The notes under the pieces were generated by a model. The model searched no databases and was not told where the DNA came from. It saw nothing but the letters and a program-made list of their open reading frames with translations. A program made the position numbers and the translations under genes. Below, piece by piece: positions 37,401-46,780 of a DNA stretch of 64,000 nt. The first letter of the stretch is position 1, and every line of letters starts with the position of its first letter. The stretch lies in NCBI GenBank assembly GCA_005116945.1, contig SWDH01000031.1, forward strand, positions 87,916-151,915. The letters run 5' to 3'. The DNA comes from Nitrospira sp. Its GTDB lineage: Bacteria > Nitrospirota > Nitrospiria > Nitrospirales > Nitrospiraceae.

Positions 37401-38119
37401 CAGAAATTTCCCGCAACGGCCGCGCTCAGTTTCTGTTGCAACAACGGCGTCGCTTCCTTTTCGTCGAGTTTCTTTTGATGCACGTCGGCGGCGAGACGGG
37501 TTTGGTAGACACCTAGTTGGCGGTCTGTTTCTGTTTTCATGCCGACTGGAACCGATGGCGTGGCGCTCTGCTCGGTAATTTGTACATCGGCGACGCAGGC
37601 ATAGTTTACGTCGTCGGGCATCTTGGGTGTCGACGAGGATGAGCCGAAGAGACTGCCGACGGCGCTTCCGATGCCTTCAACCGCACTCAAGCCCATGTCA
37701 GCGGCGGTCCCTAGCAGCGCACCCTGCGGACCTGCCATACTAGCCATACCGGTCAGACCGTGCAGCCCGCTCATCATAGTCGATCCAAATCCTCCCCCAT
37801 AGCCGCTTGCGACGATGTTCTCGACCGGCATCTCTGGCTTGGTGATGTTGCAGTAGACGATATTCGCCAGGACAACGTAATGTGCTACGTCGGGATCTTG
37901 GATGATCTGATACCCTTTGGCCGTCAACCGCGATCCCAAGTCGTGAAACGAGACATCCTGGTTGTCGGACGAATTCCGGGCTTGAACGAAGATGGTCTTC
38001 TGTGTGCTGGGTGGCAGGAAAAAGGTATTGCTCGTGATGAGGTCCGTGTCTTTGATATTGCCGGCGTAGGCGGTGAGAGGAAGTGCCAATAATACGATAG
38101 GGAGCGCCAGGTATCGCAT
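37400..38119 (-). CDS. TraT-family protein, second copy
   Basis: A 239-residue paralogue of the downstream gene with the same core (TSNTFFLPPSTQKTIFVQARN, then KGYQIIQDPDVAHYVVLANI). It has a signal peptide without a lipobox Cys (VLLALPLTAYAGN), so it may be released rather than lipid-anchored. The central Gly/Met/Ala-rich part is different in sequence but similar in character. The pair is probably a tandem duplication that has diverged into one anchored and one free form. Confidence 0.8.
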   Translation of the reverse strand: MRYLALPIVLLALPLTAYAGNIKDTDLITSNTFFLPPSTQKTIFVQARNSSDNQDVSFHDLGSRLTAKGYQIIQDPDVAHYVVLANIVYCNITKPEMPVENIVASGYGGGFGSTMMSGLHGLTGMASMAGPQGALLGTAADMGLSAVEGIGSAVGSLFGSSSSTPKMPDDVNYACVADVQITEQSATPSVPVGMKTETDRQLGVYQTRLAADVHQKKLDEKEATPLLQQKLSAAVAGNF

Positions 38120-38291
38120 GGACGCCTCGGTTGAAGTGGCCCGATTCTACGAGACGACCGAAACGAATAGCAAGAGTGAACTCAGCGGCCTCGTGAACGT
38201 TCCTTACCCACATGTATTGAAGGGATTGTCAGGATAGGCTAGCATGGCGGCCATTCCAGGCGTTTGGGCTGACCTACCAGGGAGCACCCAC

Positions 38292-40454
38292 ATGCGATTC
38301 CGCGTTTTCCTGATCTTCATCCTATTCATGATTGGCGGTTGCGGCGGCGGGGATAAGCACCTGCCGTCGTCGAACCCGCCTGAATACGATCCAAAGAAAG
38401 TCTATACAGCACCGGCTGCGTCACCTAGTGCTTCGGCCACGGTGGCCACACCGACCGAATTCGAACGGCTCAAGTCCCAGCTTGAGTCGCTCGAAGCAGG
38501 CCAGAAAGCGAAGGGCGAGGGGAAAAAGGTCCCGTTCGATCCGAACTCGCTCCCACGCTTCAAAGGAGTCACCAACCCCTGCGAGGCCCTATCGAGGCTA
38601 GCGCCTGGTCTGGGCAATACCCAGCTCTTTGCGGGCACAGAGGGAGCGGCCTTAAAGAAGGCTCTCGGTCCAGATGCCGACGGCATTGCGCACAGAATGG
38701 ATGACCAACTGGCCGAGGGATTGAAACACTCGCTCGGCCCCGGTGCGGCGGACTGTCCGATCTCCGTGCGGCCACAGAAGAAGAGCGGCCTCTTTCAGCC
38801 AGCTCGTCTCGTGCTGACTCACGCCTCTCCCAGCCAACCTCTCCTCCTGGCGCAGACCACCATCCCTGACACGTCGCAGGATGACTACGACGTCGACGAA
38901 CCTCCAATACGCACGGAAAATTCGCCTCCACCTCCAGACTGGGTGGGCTACAAGATAACGCGCACCATGTCACGAATTGGCAAAGAGGACCGGCCCACGA
39001 AAGGCATTCGAGAAGATTATGAGATGGTCATTGCTCCCAAGGTAAAGCAGTGTCCTCACTTGGAGGGGCCTGATCTGAAGGGGATGGTCGACGGGACATT
39101 TGAGTGGACCTCCATGATGTTTCGGGCGACGCCGGGACCGCAGTCGGTGCTCTATCGCCGAAAAATCCAGGCCACACTCAAGGGGGAAGTCGGCGATGAT
39201 GCTCAGTTGAAAAAGGTGGTGAAATTTGATGCCGCCGTCACGCTTCAACATATCGGCTCGGAACTCCCACACTATTCTCATACTATCGGCGTCCAAGGAG
39301 AATTCAGCATTGATCAGCGAACGGGGATTCTCCAAGATTTCAAGATCATCACGGTCTCAGGCTTTTCGGAAGGGGAGGCTCAGGCAAAAGACGCGCAACT
39401 GATTGCATGGCTCACGTCCATCATGGGCTGGTTTTCGGGTCCAGAGTATGTCCGCGCTCAGGCTATATGGAACACAGACAACACCTGCGTAGAAATCATC
39501 TTCACGCCGCCCACCAAGACCAAAAAGTTTGTTCCAAGTGAATCGACTCAAGTGAAGACGGAACTTCGAACCAAGAAGGAGCAGGCACTCGTTCCAGCGA
39601 AGTTCAAGGAGGCGAAGGAGAAGCCAAGAGAGGGCAATGGCCGTGTGTCGCCGAGGGAGGACAAATCAGAGCTCAATAGGCCGGCCACGTTCACCTATCA
39701 GGCTCCAGCGAGTAAGGTCCTGCACAGTGGATTCCAGGTGAAGGCAGTTTCTCGCGCGGGAGTGGCGGGAGAGAAGGAAGGGGAATGGGAACTCGCTCCT
39801 TCTTCTTATGTCCTTGAATTCAAGTCGCACATCGTTCAGGAACCGTTAAATCTTCCGAATCCGCCATTCGGTATGTTCATGAGTTCGAATGGGTTTGATG
39901 CCCACGTCGAGGCGACAGTACCGCTCCAGCGCAGGGACGATGGCCAATGGGTTGGGGAAGGCGTGATGCAGTACACAACTCGCACATTGACTCAGCCGGC
40001 CTCGTGCGAAATCCGCACTCAGGGCGCCGGCACGACCACCTTTCATGTGAACGGAGGCTCGATCAGCAATGATCCTGATCCATTTGCCGTGAACCTGATT
40101 ATTCTTCCTGGCCAATCAGGGGAAGTGGCAGAGACCCACTGTACAAGCGGCAATACGCCCGAAAAATTAAGGGAATTGTTTGCGACCCAAGGTGTACAAG
40201 GTGGTGAGGCACATAGCACAACAAAAGGTGGGGGATGGAGCGGGGCCTTCAACTTCACTCGCTTTAGGACATTCAATTGGAATAAGAAAGGCTACGAGAT
40301 TGGAGGCTGGACTCCGGTGCTCAATTCCGATGTCGTGGCAAAAAAGACGATGAGAGTCAATTGCGGCATGGGACTGAGCGCATGCCAGGAAGAGACGACG
40401 CTGACCTTGAGGCTGGCGGATGAGCCGGGGCCAGGCGCATCCCCGGTGAGATAG
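38292..40454 (+). CDS. Large lipoprotein of unknown function
   Basis: From the ATG at 38292 (GGAG eight bases upstream) this is a 720-residue lipoprotein with lipobox IGGC. A Pro/Ser/Ala-rich, low-complexity stretch is followed by two beta-rich halves that are related in pattern (WVGYKITRTMSRIG near 220; SYVLEFKSHI near 510). A decayed copy of its start and end lies immediately downstream. The C-terminus is Cys-containing (CGMGLSACQEE). No known family. Confidence 0.65.
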   Translation: MRFRVFLIFILFMIGGCGGGDKHLPSSNPPEYDPKKVYTAPAASPSASATVATPTEFERLKSQLESLEAGQKAKGEGKKVPFDPNSLPRFKGVTNPCEALSRLAPGLGNTQLFAGTEGAALKKALGPDADGIAHRMDDQLAEGLKHSLGPGAADCPISVRPQKKSGLFQPARLVLTHASPSQPLLLAQTTIPDTSQDDYDVDEPPIRTENSPPPPDWVGYKITRTMSRIGKEDRPTKGIREDYEMVIAPKVKQCPHLEGPDLKGMVDGTFEWTSMMFRATPGPQSVLYRRKIQATLKGEVGDDAQLKKVVKFDAAVTLQHIGSELPHYSHTIGVQGEFSIDQRTGILQDFKIITVSGFSEGEAQAKDAQLIAWLTSIMGWFSGPEYVRAQAIWNTDNTCVEIIFTPPTKTKKFVPSESTQVKTELRTKKEQALVPAKFKEAKEKPREGNGRVSPREDKSELNRPATFTYQAPASKVLHSGFQVKAVSRAGVAGEKEGEWELAPSSYVLEFKSHIVQEPLNLPNPPFGMFMSSNGFDAHVEATVPLQRRDDGQWVGEGVMQYTTRTLTQPASCEIRTQGAGTTTFHVNGGSISNDPDPFAVNLIILPGQSGEVAETHCTSGNTPEKLRELFATQGVQGGEAHSTTKGGGWSGAFNFTRFRTFNWNKKGYEIGGWTPVLNSDVVAKKTMRVNCGMGLSACQEETTLTLRLADEPGPGASPVR

Positions 40455-40554
40455 AAGGCCTCCAGTGTTGCCAGGAAGCTTCCTCTGCCTTGAGAGCAGA
40501 GATTGCAGTCGGCGGTGTGTAGGTAACGAACGCCCTGTTCAAGGTGGTGATTCT

Positions 40555-41540
40555 ATGCAGACGAGAATGTTTTCGTTCTGATCATTCTCTTCCTCAATCA
40601 AAGTTGCGGCGGTAGGAATAAGCATCTGCCGTCGTCGAACTCGCCTGAGCATGATCCGAAAAATGTCTATACGGCGCCGGCCGGGCCGCACCCTCACTCG
40701 CTCAGTTGGTCATGCCGCCTGACACAACAGCGTCGCCACGCAAGGCCGTGCCTGACCCATGCGAGAAGCAACCCAAGAAACCACAAAAGCCAGGTGAGCC
40801 ACCGATTGTGTGCGGCGGAGTACCTGGACGCGATGAGAGATCGATTGTCGGAGAGGGGGGGCTGGTGATAGATCAGGAGGTGGGATTGGTGGCGGTGGAA
40901 GTGGGAGCGAGAGCCCAGCGGCGAGGAACCCGTCTTATGTTTTGGAGTTTCGCTCCATGATCGTGTCCTCGGATCCGGACGGCGACCCCGCCCAATACCA
41001 AGCGTCAGCAGTCATTCCGCTGTGACCAGTGGAGAAGTGAGCTCAAGCAGTGAGACGAAATACATTGGACAAGGGATGATCACCTACCAGACCGGTCCGT
41101 TGCCCCAGTGGAACAAATGCGACCCACTCGTTCAGGGACAGGGCACGGTCCCCATTCGTGTGTTCCAGGCTTTCATTCACATCGACGAGCCATCGGGTGA
41201 GTTGAATGTATCCTCAGGAGGTTTAGCGAAAATTGAACTGCTCTACGGCATCCTTGGGATGTCGCAGGAAACCAGCACGTTCTGGCACTATAACCTCAAT
41301 CATGAGTGTGTCCTCAATCCGCCCAGACTGGCACATTTTTGGTCTTCCAGGTATATGAGGGGGCGCGCCGAAGTAGACCCCGATCCGATGAAAATGTTTC
41401 TATTGAGGGATTGGACGTATGTAGGGCGAGACGGTGTGGTGGCGACCAAGACGCTCAGAAGTACATGTGGCGGAATGTGTGACCAGGAAGTGGCAACCTT
41501 CACGCTGAAAGAGAGGGGAATTTCCTCGCCGCATCCGTAG
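40555..41540 (+). pseudogene. Decayed partial duplicate of the upstream lipoprotein gene
   Basis: The first 130 bases match the start of the gene at 38292, including the NKHLPSSN and DPKNVYTAP stretches, but the frame is broken after the ATG by a TGA. Frames shift again near 40930, where NPSYVLEFRSMIV appears. An open stretch from 41022 encodes the homologous C-terminal domain (GQGMITYQTGPLPQ, ending CGGMCDQEVATFTL). Most of the middle is deleted. The final segment could still be translated from an internal start, but it has no signal peptide. Confidence 0.7.
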
Positions 41541-41889
41541 TTTTAGGAGAAAAGCGAACCAAAAATTTCCGCTCTGAAGACTTTCCCCAGCTTCTGTGGA
41601 TAAGTCTGTTCATAAGGCTGCCCTACCATTGAAATCGCGCACATTTCGTTACCTTCAAAACGTCTTTGCCTAGAAATTAGGCATTGGCCCCACATCGATA
41701 GCACCACAAGGTATGGTGGTCCTAAGGGTTAAACCCAACAGAAACGTCAAATACTAGATATCCATTGGCGTTGCCGGGTCGGTGCGATGAACCGCCAATC
41801 CTATCGCGGTGTTTCTCAAATGGTTATACACAGATTCCGCGCCAGATCGGGCCGGTAGCATCATTTATATGGGATCCAACTGAAGGGAC
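41541..41889. other. Intergenic region with two DnaA-box-like sites
   Basis: No gene. TGTGGATAA at 41595 (the reverse complement of TTATCCACA) and TTATACACA at 41824 both fit the DnaA-box consensus TTATNCACA. A short stem TGCCTA-gaaat-TAGGCA lies near 41670. Two boxes alone do not make an origin. Confidence 0.35.
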
Positions 41890-41931
41890 TTGACAGGCGA
41901 ATGCGATATAGTGTAACCATTGGTTACACTA
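41890..41931 (+). promoter_or_regulatory. Promoter/operator of the LexA-like repressor
   Basis: TTGACA at 41890 is followed by a perfect 23-bp palindrome at 41909-41931, with 11-base arms TAGTGTAACCA and TGGTTACACTA around a single T. Its last base is the A of the ATG. A -10 would fall within the palindrome (TGTAAC at 41912, 16-base spacer), making the mRNA close to leaderless. Binding of the repressor would block polymerase directly. Confidence 0.65.
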
Positions 41932-42476
41932 TGAAGCCGATGGAGCTTAAGCGAGTGCGAGAACAGTTGGGGCTGACTCAACAGCAGTTGGCTGATGCAT
42001 TGCAGACGACACGCGTGTCGGTGGCGCGCTATGAATCGGGGATGCGGCGCATCCCTGGAATGGTACAAGTGGCGATCGATCAATTCAGTCGAACGCAGGA
42101 AATTCCCATGGCAGGGCTGGTGGCGGCCGGTTCGCCAATTGAGCCGGTTCCCCAGTCGGAATTGATCGATGTTCCTCCCAGCATGTTGCGTGGCGGCAAT
42201 ACCTTTGCGCTCCGCGTCAAAGGGGAATCTATGAAGGACGATGGTATTCTTCCCGGCGATCTTGTGGTGGTGCGAAAGCAGGAGGCAGCCAGGAACGGGC
42301 AGACCGTCGTTGCGCTGGTCAATCATGAGGCGACGATCAAGATCTACTTCAAGAAGGACTCACACATTGAACTGCATCCAGCCAATGCGGCGATGCAGCC
42401 GATTATTGTGCAGTCTTCAGATACGTTTCATATCGAAGGCATTCTCATCGGCGTGATTCGGCATTGCACAGTCTAA
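41931..42476 (+). CDS. LexA/CI-like repressor with XRE HTH and S24 protease domain
   Basis: The ATG at 41931 is preferred; it fits the XRE helix-turn-helix of residues 4-55 (LGLTQQQLADALQTTRVSVARYES). The S24 autoprotease domain carries the Ala66-Gly67 cleavage site (VAAGSP), Ser100 in KGESMKDDG and Lys137 in ATIKIYF. Such proteins self-cleave when stimulated by RecA filaments and release an SOS-type or prophage regulon. It lacks the classical LexA winged helix. No obvious target operon besides itself adjoins it. Confidence 0.85.
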   Translation: MKPMELKRVREQLGLTQQQLADALQTTRVSVARYESGMRRIPGMVQVAIDQFSRTQEIPMAGLVAAGSPIEPVPQSELIDVPPSMLRGGNTFALRVKGESMKDDGILPGDLVVVRKQEAARNGQTVVALVNHEATIKIYFKKDSHIELHPANAAMQPIIVQSSDTFHIEGILIGVIRHCTV

Positions 42477-42525
42477 GAGTCTGCGATGCGAGAACGCGGG
42501 TGGCGGGATTTTTCAGCATTCTACT
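42477..42525. repeat. Fragment of type A palindromic repeat
   Basis: Directly after the repressor's stop codon, this matches only the right arm of type A elements (GATGCGAGAACG, then TTTTTCAGCATTCT). The left arm is missing, so it is a truncated copy. Confidence 0.55.
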
Positions 42526-42547
42526 CATGAAGGAAGGGAGGGAGGGC

Positions 42548-42799
42548 ATGATGTTCATAACCGGGAGATCCTTTAAGGCCGACCGACTTGTAGACTTAGA
42601 GCGAACAGTGGATTTCTTGAACGGACAGGTGCGCAGGATGCAAGGAGATTTGTGCAGGGTGAAGGTGGAACCGCTTCCGATTCGATTGTGGCGGAATTTG
42701 GTGAGTCTCAAAGGCAGGCAGCAGTTTATGTCAGCTGTCTGTACTCGACGCATTCGTCCGAACACAAAGATGGTGTCCCATGCTGACTCAAGCGCGTAG
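42548..42799 (+). CDS. Small basic protein, unknown
   Basis: An 83-residue reading frame preceded by GGGAGGGAGGGC, a strong ribosome binding site. The sequence has a helical, Arg/Leu-rich N-terminal half (ADRLVDLERTVDFLNGQVRR). No family recognised. It overlaps the next small frame by 20 bases. Moderate to low confidence that it is expressed. Confidence 0.35.
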   Translation: MMFITGRSFKADRLVDLERTVDFLNGQVRRMQGDLCRVKVEPLPIRLWRNLVSLKGRQQFMSAVCTRRIRPNTKMVSHADSSA

Positions 42800-42962
42800 G
42801 ATCGACATACCAGTTATCGGCGCCTGCTCTGACTGTGGAACGGTAGTCCAACGCCGAATTTTCTGTGTCGATGGGATGACCCATTCGACCGTCGAACTGT
42901 GCGAGTGCTGTTGGAGTGCCTCTCAGCAGCGGCAGGTCTTCGCAGGTGGGTGCTGTGGATAG
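42780..42962 (+). CDS. Small Cys-rich protein, possible zinc ribbon
   Basis: A 60-residue frame with paired cysteines, CSDCG near residues 16-20 and CECC near 41-44, spaced as in a zinc ribbon. The end is GGCCG. It starts within the preceding small frame. The Cys pattern argues for a real protein; the weak ribosome binding site argues against. Confidence 0.35.
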   Translation: MLTQARRIDIPVIGACSDCGTVVQRRIFCVDGMTHSTVELCECCWSASQQRQVFAGGCCG

Positions 42963-43478
42963 AAAAGCTGGGTGAGAGCCCTGTTGCCGACTTGCAAGTG
43001 ACGCTCTGCCCACGATGGGATTGAGACGCCAAGCGAGGTTTGGTGGCATCTCCGCGGCTTCTGCCATCGTCAGTCCCGCCGGTGTCATCGTGCATAGAGC
43101 TCTTCAAACCGCATCTGTCTCACCTCCTGTAGGGACGGTCACTCGTGTCAGGGTGGCCCTCCTTGAGGGGCCACCCTAACCCGGACAGATGATATGCCAT
43201 CTACAGCCCACAGTATAACTATTGACTCAGTCTCCATAGCGCCCAGGGTGATAGAGGATGGGCGTATGACGACTGGATGATAGGTCAAATAGCTTCGGCG
43301 CGAGGGGTTCAGCTTTCAGGCTCTCGAGCACCGATCCCTGACACATACTTTGGATTTTACCGGCACCAGCCGTCTTTGACGAACGCTTACGATAATGCCT
43401 TGACCTGGGTGTGGGGTCATATTGTAAGGAGGATCTCATATGATAATCCTGAAGCCTTTCATAATATCATCCTTGTGA
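42963..43478. other. Intergenic region
   Basis: About 500 bases without a supported gene. A strong stem-loop lies at 43150-43177. Nothing else is evident. Confidence 0.5.
43150..43177. terminator. Strong stem-loop
   Basis: A perfect ten-base stem AGGGTGGCCC/GGGCCACCCT with an eight-base loop. No T-run follows on either strand, so it may be a transcript-stabilising hairpin or a factor-dependent terminator for the small genes upstream. Confidence 0.45.
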
Positions 43479-44843
43479 TTACTGAACGTTTCCCGTAATG
43501 AAGCCGTCAGCAGTCGCGTTTGAGAGTGTCCCATTAGTTTCCATCCACAGCACGAGCCCTGTCTTCCCACTCTTAAACCTACTATCCGTCGCAGTCAGCA
43601 AACGAGTTTCTATGGTCGAACCGGCTGGGATACGAAAGAGACGTAATTCGGTGTCATCCGCCTCACAAATAAGCTTGTCTCCTGATCCCCAGACGGTCGT
43701 GAAATCACTGGCGAGATTCACGCCAGTAGTTCCGTCATGTAGCGCAATAGCGGCATTGCGTGCTCCGTTCTTCCTGGCATAGCACCAGTACCACCCGACT
43801 GTCGGGGGAGTCTTTGCCCGCACTATACAACCGTACTCGCGGTCGCTAGGACCTTGAAATACGGGCAATGTAATTTGGCAAAATTGGTCACTCCCAAGCG
43901 CCGCGGCTGTGTAGAGTTCGACTGATTTAGGCGCGGCAACATTCATCACTGTGGTTCGCACTTGGTTCGACACGATCGCTACATTTGTATGTCCCGTATA
44001 ACCATGTTCCCAATTCGGGCCGAGTTCAGTGCTATCTGGGCGGAGAAAATTGTCGGATCCGAGAATTATACGGCGCGTGGTTGATATAGACACGGCAGGC
44101 TTGATTGCCACGACACTCGTCACCCAATCAGTGGAGACGTTTTGCGCCCAGTCCATAGTTTCCGTTCCAGCAGTGGCCTTCCCGTTTACCGTGGAGACCA
44201 TCACGATATCTGTTGGGGTTGGTGAAACAGTCAGTCGATTCGTGCGAACGGTTTGGTTTCCGCCGACCTTCGCTGTCATGTTATTGTCACCCCGTCCTAT
44301 TGCACAATCCGCAATCCAATCATTCGCGGTGGCCGTGATGATGTTCACAGAGAACGCTGTCCCTTTCCCATCGCCACCAGAAGCGGCATCAACAGGAGTG
44401 CCGTAGACCCCTGAGTAGGTCGTCGCTGTGCCGACTTCATACCCATTTTGGGGTGCGCCGGCCCATGTCACCACGACATTGTTGGTCCCGCTCGCCGGAT
44501 TCGCCTTCACCCATTGCTCGGTACGGAGATAGGTGCCTGCGTTATCGCTGTGGGTGTCGCCGCGAACAAAGGTCAGGGCCGCTCCGCCATAAGTAACGGA
44601 TGACACCGAGACACTGGCTCGCACCGTGCTCCGTGCTTGTGTGCAGACGAGCATGGCGCGGTTCGAGTCTGCTCCCGTCCTATGGGACCAGGTCACGCTC
44701 GGGCTCGTGTTGTTATTCGTCGAACTGCTGACGGCATCAAATGAAATAGTGGAGGCTGCCAACGGATCGCTTGACAAAAAAATCAACCAAACACTGAAGA
44801 ATATTGCCATTTTATAGGCCACTCCTATACTGCCTCCCATCAT
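43479..44843 (-). CDS. Secreted beta-rich protein with LamG-like C-terminus
   Basis: GGAGG lies just before the double ATG at 44843. A 454-residue secreted protein with signal peptide KMAIFFSVWLIFLSSDPLA. Residues of about 30-250 form a beta-sandwich of the kind found in surface or phage structural proteins (NRAMLVCTQ, VSSVTYGGAALT, SGTNNVVVTWAG, YSGVYGTPVD). Residues of about 265-450 look like a concanavalin/LamG-type domain (DNFLRPDSTELGPNWE, then KSGKTGLVLWME). It may bind carbohydrate at the cell surface. No neighbours indicate a pathway. Confidence 0.65.
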   Translation of the reverse strand: MMGGSIGVAYKMAIFFSVWLIFLSSDPLAASTISFDAVSSSTNNNTSPSVTWSHRTGADSNRAMLVCTQARSTVRASVSVSSVTYGGAALTFVRGDTHSDNAGTYLRTEQWVKANPASGTNNVVVTWAGAPQNGYEVGTATTYSGVYGTPVDAASGGDGKGTAFSVNIITATANDWIADCAIGRGDNNMTAKVGGNQTVRTNRLTVSPTPTDIVMVSTVNGKATAGTETMDWAQNVSTDWVTSVVAIKPAVSISTTRRIILGSDNFLRPDSTELGPNWEHGYTGHTNVAIVSNQVRTTVMNVAAPKSVELYTAAALGSDQFCQITLPVFQGPSDREYGCIVRAKTPPTVGWYWCYARKNGARNAAIALHDGTTGVNLASDFTTVWGSGDKLICEADDTELRLFRIPAGSTIETRLLTATDSRFKSGKTGLVLWMETNGTLSNATADGFITGNVQ

Positions 44844-45573
44844 TCAACCTCCATTCATGATAATAATTGGTTAACTGCGATGTATTGCACCAGGAAGTCC
44901 GGTTTATATCTGACCTTCGCTGGAAGCCACTGCGAGCACGGTTCATATCACCATTGCTTTGACAATCTCCCTCCTGGTTCTCCATCTCCAGCTTGGCGCA
45001 TGGTAGGGGAGGAGTACCCCGTTGATGTGCCGACCGCTGTCTATTCAGTTCACACCGTGACTGGAGCTGTGCAGGCGGGAAGTAATAATAAGCAGCCCAG
45101 TAAAGTCTTGGTCATCGCGCGCACGGTACTCCCTTCGACGGGCTCAAGACGTCCTGACCCAGAAACTACCAAGCTATGATCGGTGGGTAGGCGGCCCTCT
45201 AATGGCAAGACAGATGCCCAATATCTTCGTTAAATGAATTTCACCTTGGTCAGAGCCAAGAAGACGTGAAGATGCAAGGGTGTCAATGACTTCCGGATAG
45301 TATTCGAGTAATGGTTAGGTGGAGGAAGATGAGAAGACCATGTAATCCTGTAGGTCGTGACCTACATAGGCATTGCGACTCTCCTTGATAGAGGTGGTGT
45401 GCGAAGTATGAGTTATCGCGCGTGTGCGCGAGGACGATGTCTTGCCTTTTGGAGCCCCTAAGTATCCATTTTGACCGGATCGCGTCGATCACGCCTTCGT
45501 AGCTGGGCTCCTACCTTCGAAGAATGTAATTCGAATATTACCCGATGCTGTGGTGCGACCGCTGGGGAATCTT
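44844..45573. other. Long intergenic region before the tRNA
   Basis: About 730 bases without a convincing gene. The open frame at 44880-45179 has no protein-like features. A CCTTCGACGGGCTCAAG segment near 45127 resembles REP-type dispersed repeats known from other bacteria. Confidence 0.5.
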
Positions 45574-45649
45574 TGGTGGCGGTGTCCCGGATTGAACGGG
45601 AGACCCGCGGCTTATGAGTCCGCTGCTCTACCAACTGAGCTACACCGCC
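45574..45649 (-). tRNA. tRNA with CAU anticodon (Met or Ile2)
   Basis: A complete cloverleaf on the minus strand: acceptor GGCGGTG/CACCGCC, D-arm GCTC...GAGC, anticodon loop CTCATAA and T-arm TCCCG-TTCAATC-CGGGA. The discriminator A is followed by an encoded CCA (45574-45576). The lowest anticodon-stem pair (31:39) appears as A-G. Whether it is elongator Met or lysidine-modified Ile2 cannot be settled by eye. Its 5' half is part of the 44-bp att repeat. Its 5' end lies 12 bases after the integrase stop codon, leaving no room for its own promoter. Confidence 0.88.
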
Positions 45650-45652
45650 AGG
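45609..45652. repeat. Left attachment site (attL)
   Basis: It is identical over 44 bases to 61182-61225. It covers the tRNA from its anticodon stem to the 5' end plus three bases. Identity stops sharply on both sides, as expected for att cores. The 3' half of the tRNA lies outside it and is chromosomal. Confidence 0.85.
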
Positions 45653-45661
45653 GCCGCAAAA

Positions 45662-46777
45662 TTAACGAGTTACGGTGACAGAGTCAAGCGGGGCGGGGGC
45701 GAATGTGCCCGTTTTGTGCCCACCGCCCATTTTCCGAGCCGCCTCTTGTAGGTCGGCGTGGCTGATGATGTTATAGCGGTCAAAGACTGAGCGGGTTCGG
45801 TGCCCCGTAATCTTCATTGCAACCACTTCCGGCACGCCCGTTCTGATCATGTTTCGCGTCGCGGTACGTCTCAAATCATGGCGCAGCATCCCCGGCAATC
45901 CGGCCTTTTTGCATGCACTCGTCCAAATTTTGCGAAAGTCTTTGATTTGCTGCCCTTGGAGACGACAGATCGTCAGATGTGGAAATAAGAATGGGATCAC
46001 GCACCCGAGTTTCCGAGAGAGGGCGCGGACTCTTTCAATCTGCGCTTCGACTAATCCGCGCACCTCGTCTGACAAACACACAACTCGGCCTTCTCCGTTT
46101 TTCGATCCGCCCGGATTGAGTCGCAACGTGTTGGCCTTCAGATCCACCTGCGACAACGTCAAGGTTAAGACTTCACTCTGCATTCTCCACCCAAAGTCGT
46201 GGGCGATTGTCACGGCGCATTGGATATCTGACGGCAGTTGTCGGCGCACAGCCTCGAAGTCGTCACGTTCAAAGAATCCAGACCGTGGCGGGGCTTCCTG
46301 TAATTTGTGAATCTTCGGCATCCGGGCGACCTTCTCCCGCTCGTATCCCAGCCCCAGCATGCGAATCAGCGTGGCTAGCTCACGGTTGACCGTGGCGGGC
46401 GTCACGCCAGCAGGACGGCCTTCTCTTTTCATTTCTAGGCGATATTTGACGTATTGTTCGACCAGCTCCCCCTTGATGCTCACGACCTTTCGTCCGCTGA
46501 AGAAGGGCTTGAGCGCATTGAAACGCGTATCAGCTTCCTTCAATCCACGCGCCCCCGAGACCTCATAGTGCCGTCGCAGATCGTCTGCTAATTCGTCGTA
46601 CGTGATACGATCAACGCGAGGTAATGGCTGAAGTCCTGCCGCGCTGCGCCCCTCACGATCTTTCAGAAACCGTTCCGCCTCTTTCTGTTTGGTCGTCCGC
46701 GTGCTCTCCCGGATCGGCTTCCCAGCGGAATAGTATTTGATCCAATACACTTCGCCTCGTTTGTACAACATGCCCAT
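45662..46777 (-). CDS. int: Tyrosine recombinase integrase
   Basis: A 371-residue phage-type integrase with all catalytic residues visible: Arg198, Lys226, His300 and Arg303 (HDLRR), His326 (GHR) and Tyr335 (RYN). The N-terminal part has an arm-binding domain (LYKRGEVYWIKYY) and a SAM-like core-binding domain. It integrates and, with an excisionase, excises the element at the tRNA. It is encoded three bases after the ribbon-helix-helix gene and runs toward the tRNA, ending 12 bases before it. Confidence 0.93.
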   Translation of the reverse strand: MGMLYKRGEVYWIKYYSAGKPIRESTRTTKQKEAERFLKDREGRSAAGLQPLPRVDRITYDELADDLRRHYEVSGARGLKEADTRFNALKPFFSGRKVVSIKGELVEQYVKYRLEMKREGRPAGVTPATVNRELATLIRMLGLGYEREKVARMPKIHKLQEAPPRSGFFERDDFEAVRRQLPSDIQCAVTIAHDFGWRMQSEVLTLTLSQVDLKANTLRLNPGGSKNGEGRVVCLSDEVRGLVEAQIERVRALSRKLGCVIPFLFPHLTICRLQGQQIKDFRKIWTSACKKAGLPGMLRHDLRRTATRNMIRTGVPEVVAMKITGHRTRSVFDRYNIISHADLQEAARKMGGGHKTGTFAPAPLDSVTVTR

Positions 46778-46780
46778 GGT

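Noticed and set aside
41541..41889. Chromosomal replication origin
   Set aside because: Only two DnaA-box-like sites, no A/T-rich unwinding region and no dnaA or dnaN nearby.
44880..45179. A 99-residue open frame before the tRNA
   Set aside because: No ribosome binding site and no protein-like pattern; it contains a REP-like segment.
41931..45573. A prophage headed by the LexA-like repressor
   Set aside because: No integrase, replication or structural genes follow before the tRNA; the att repeats place the mobile element further right.
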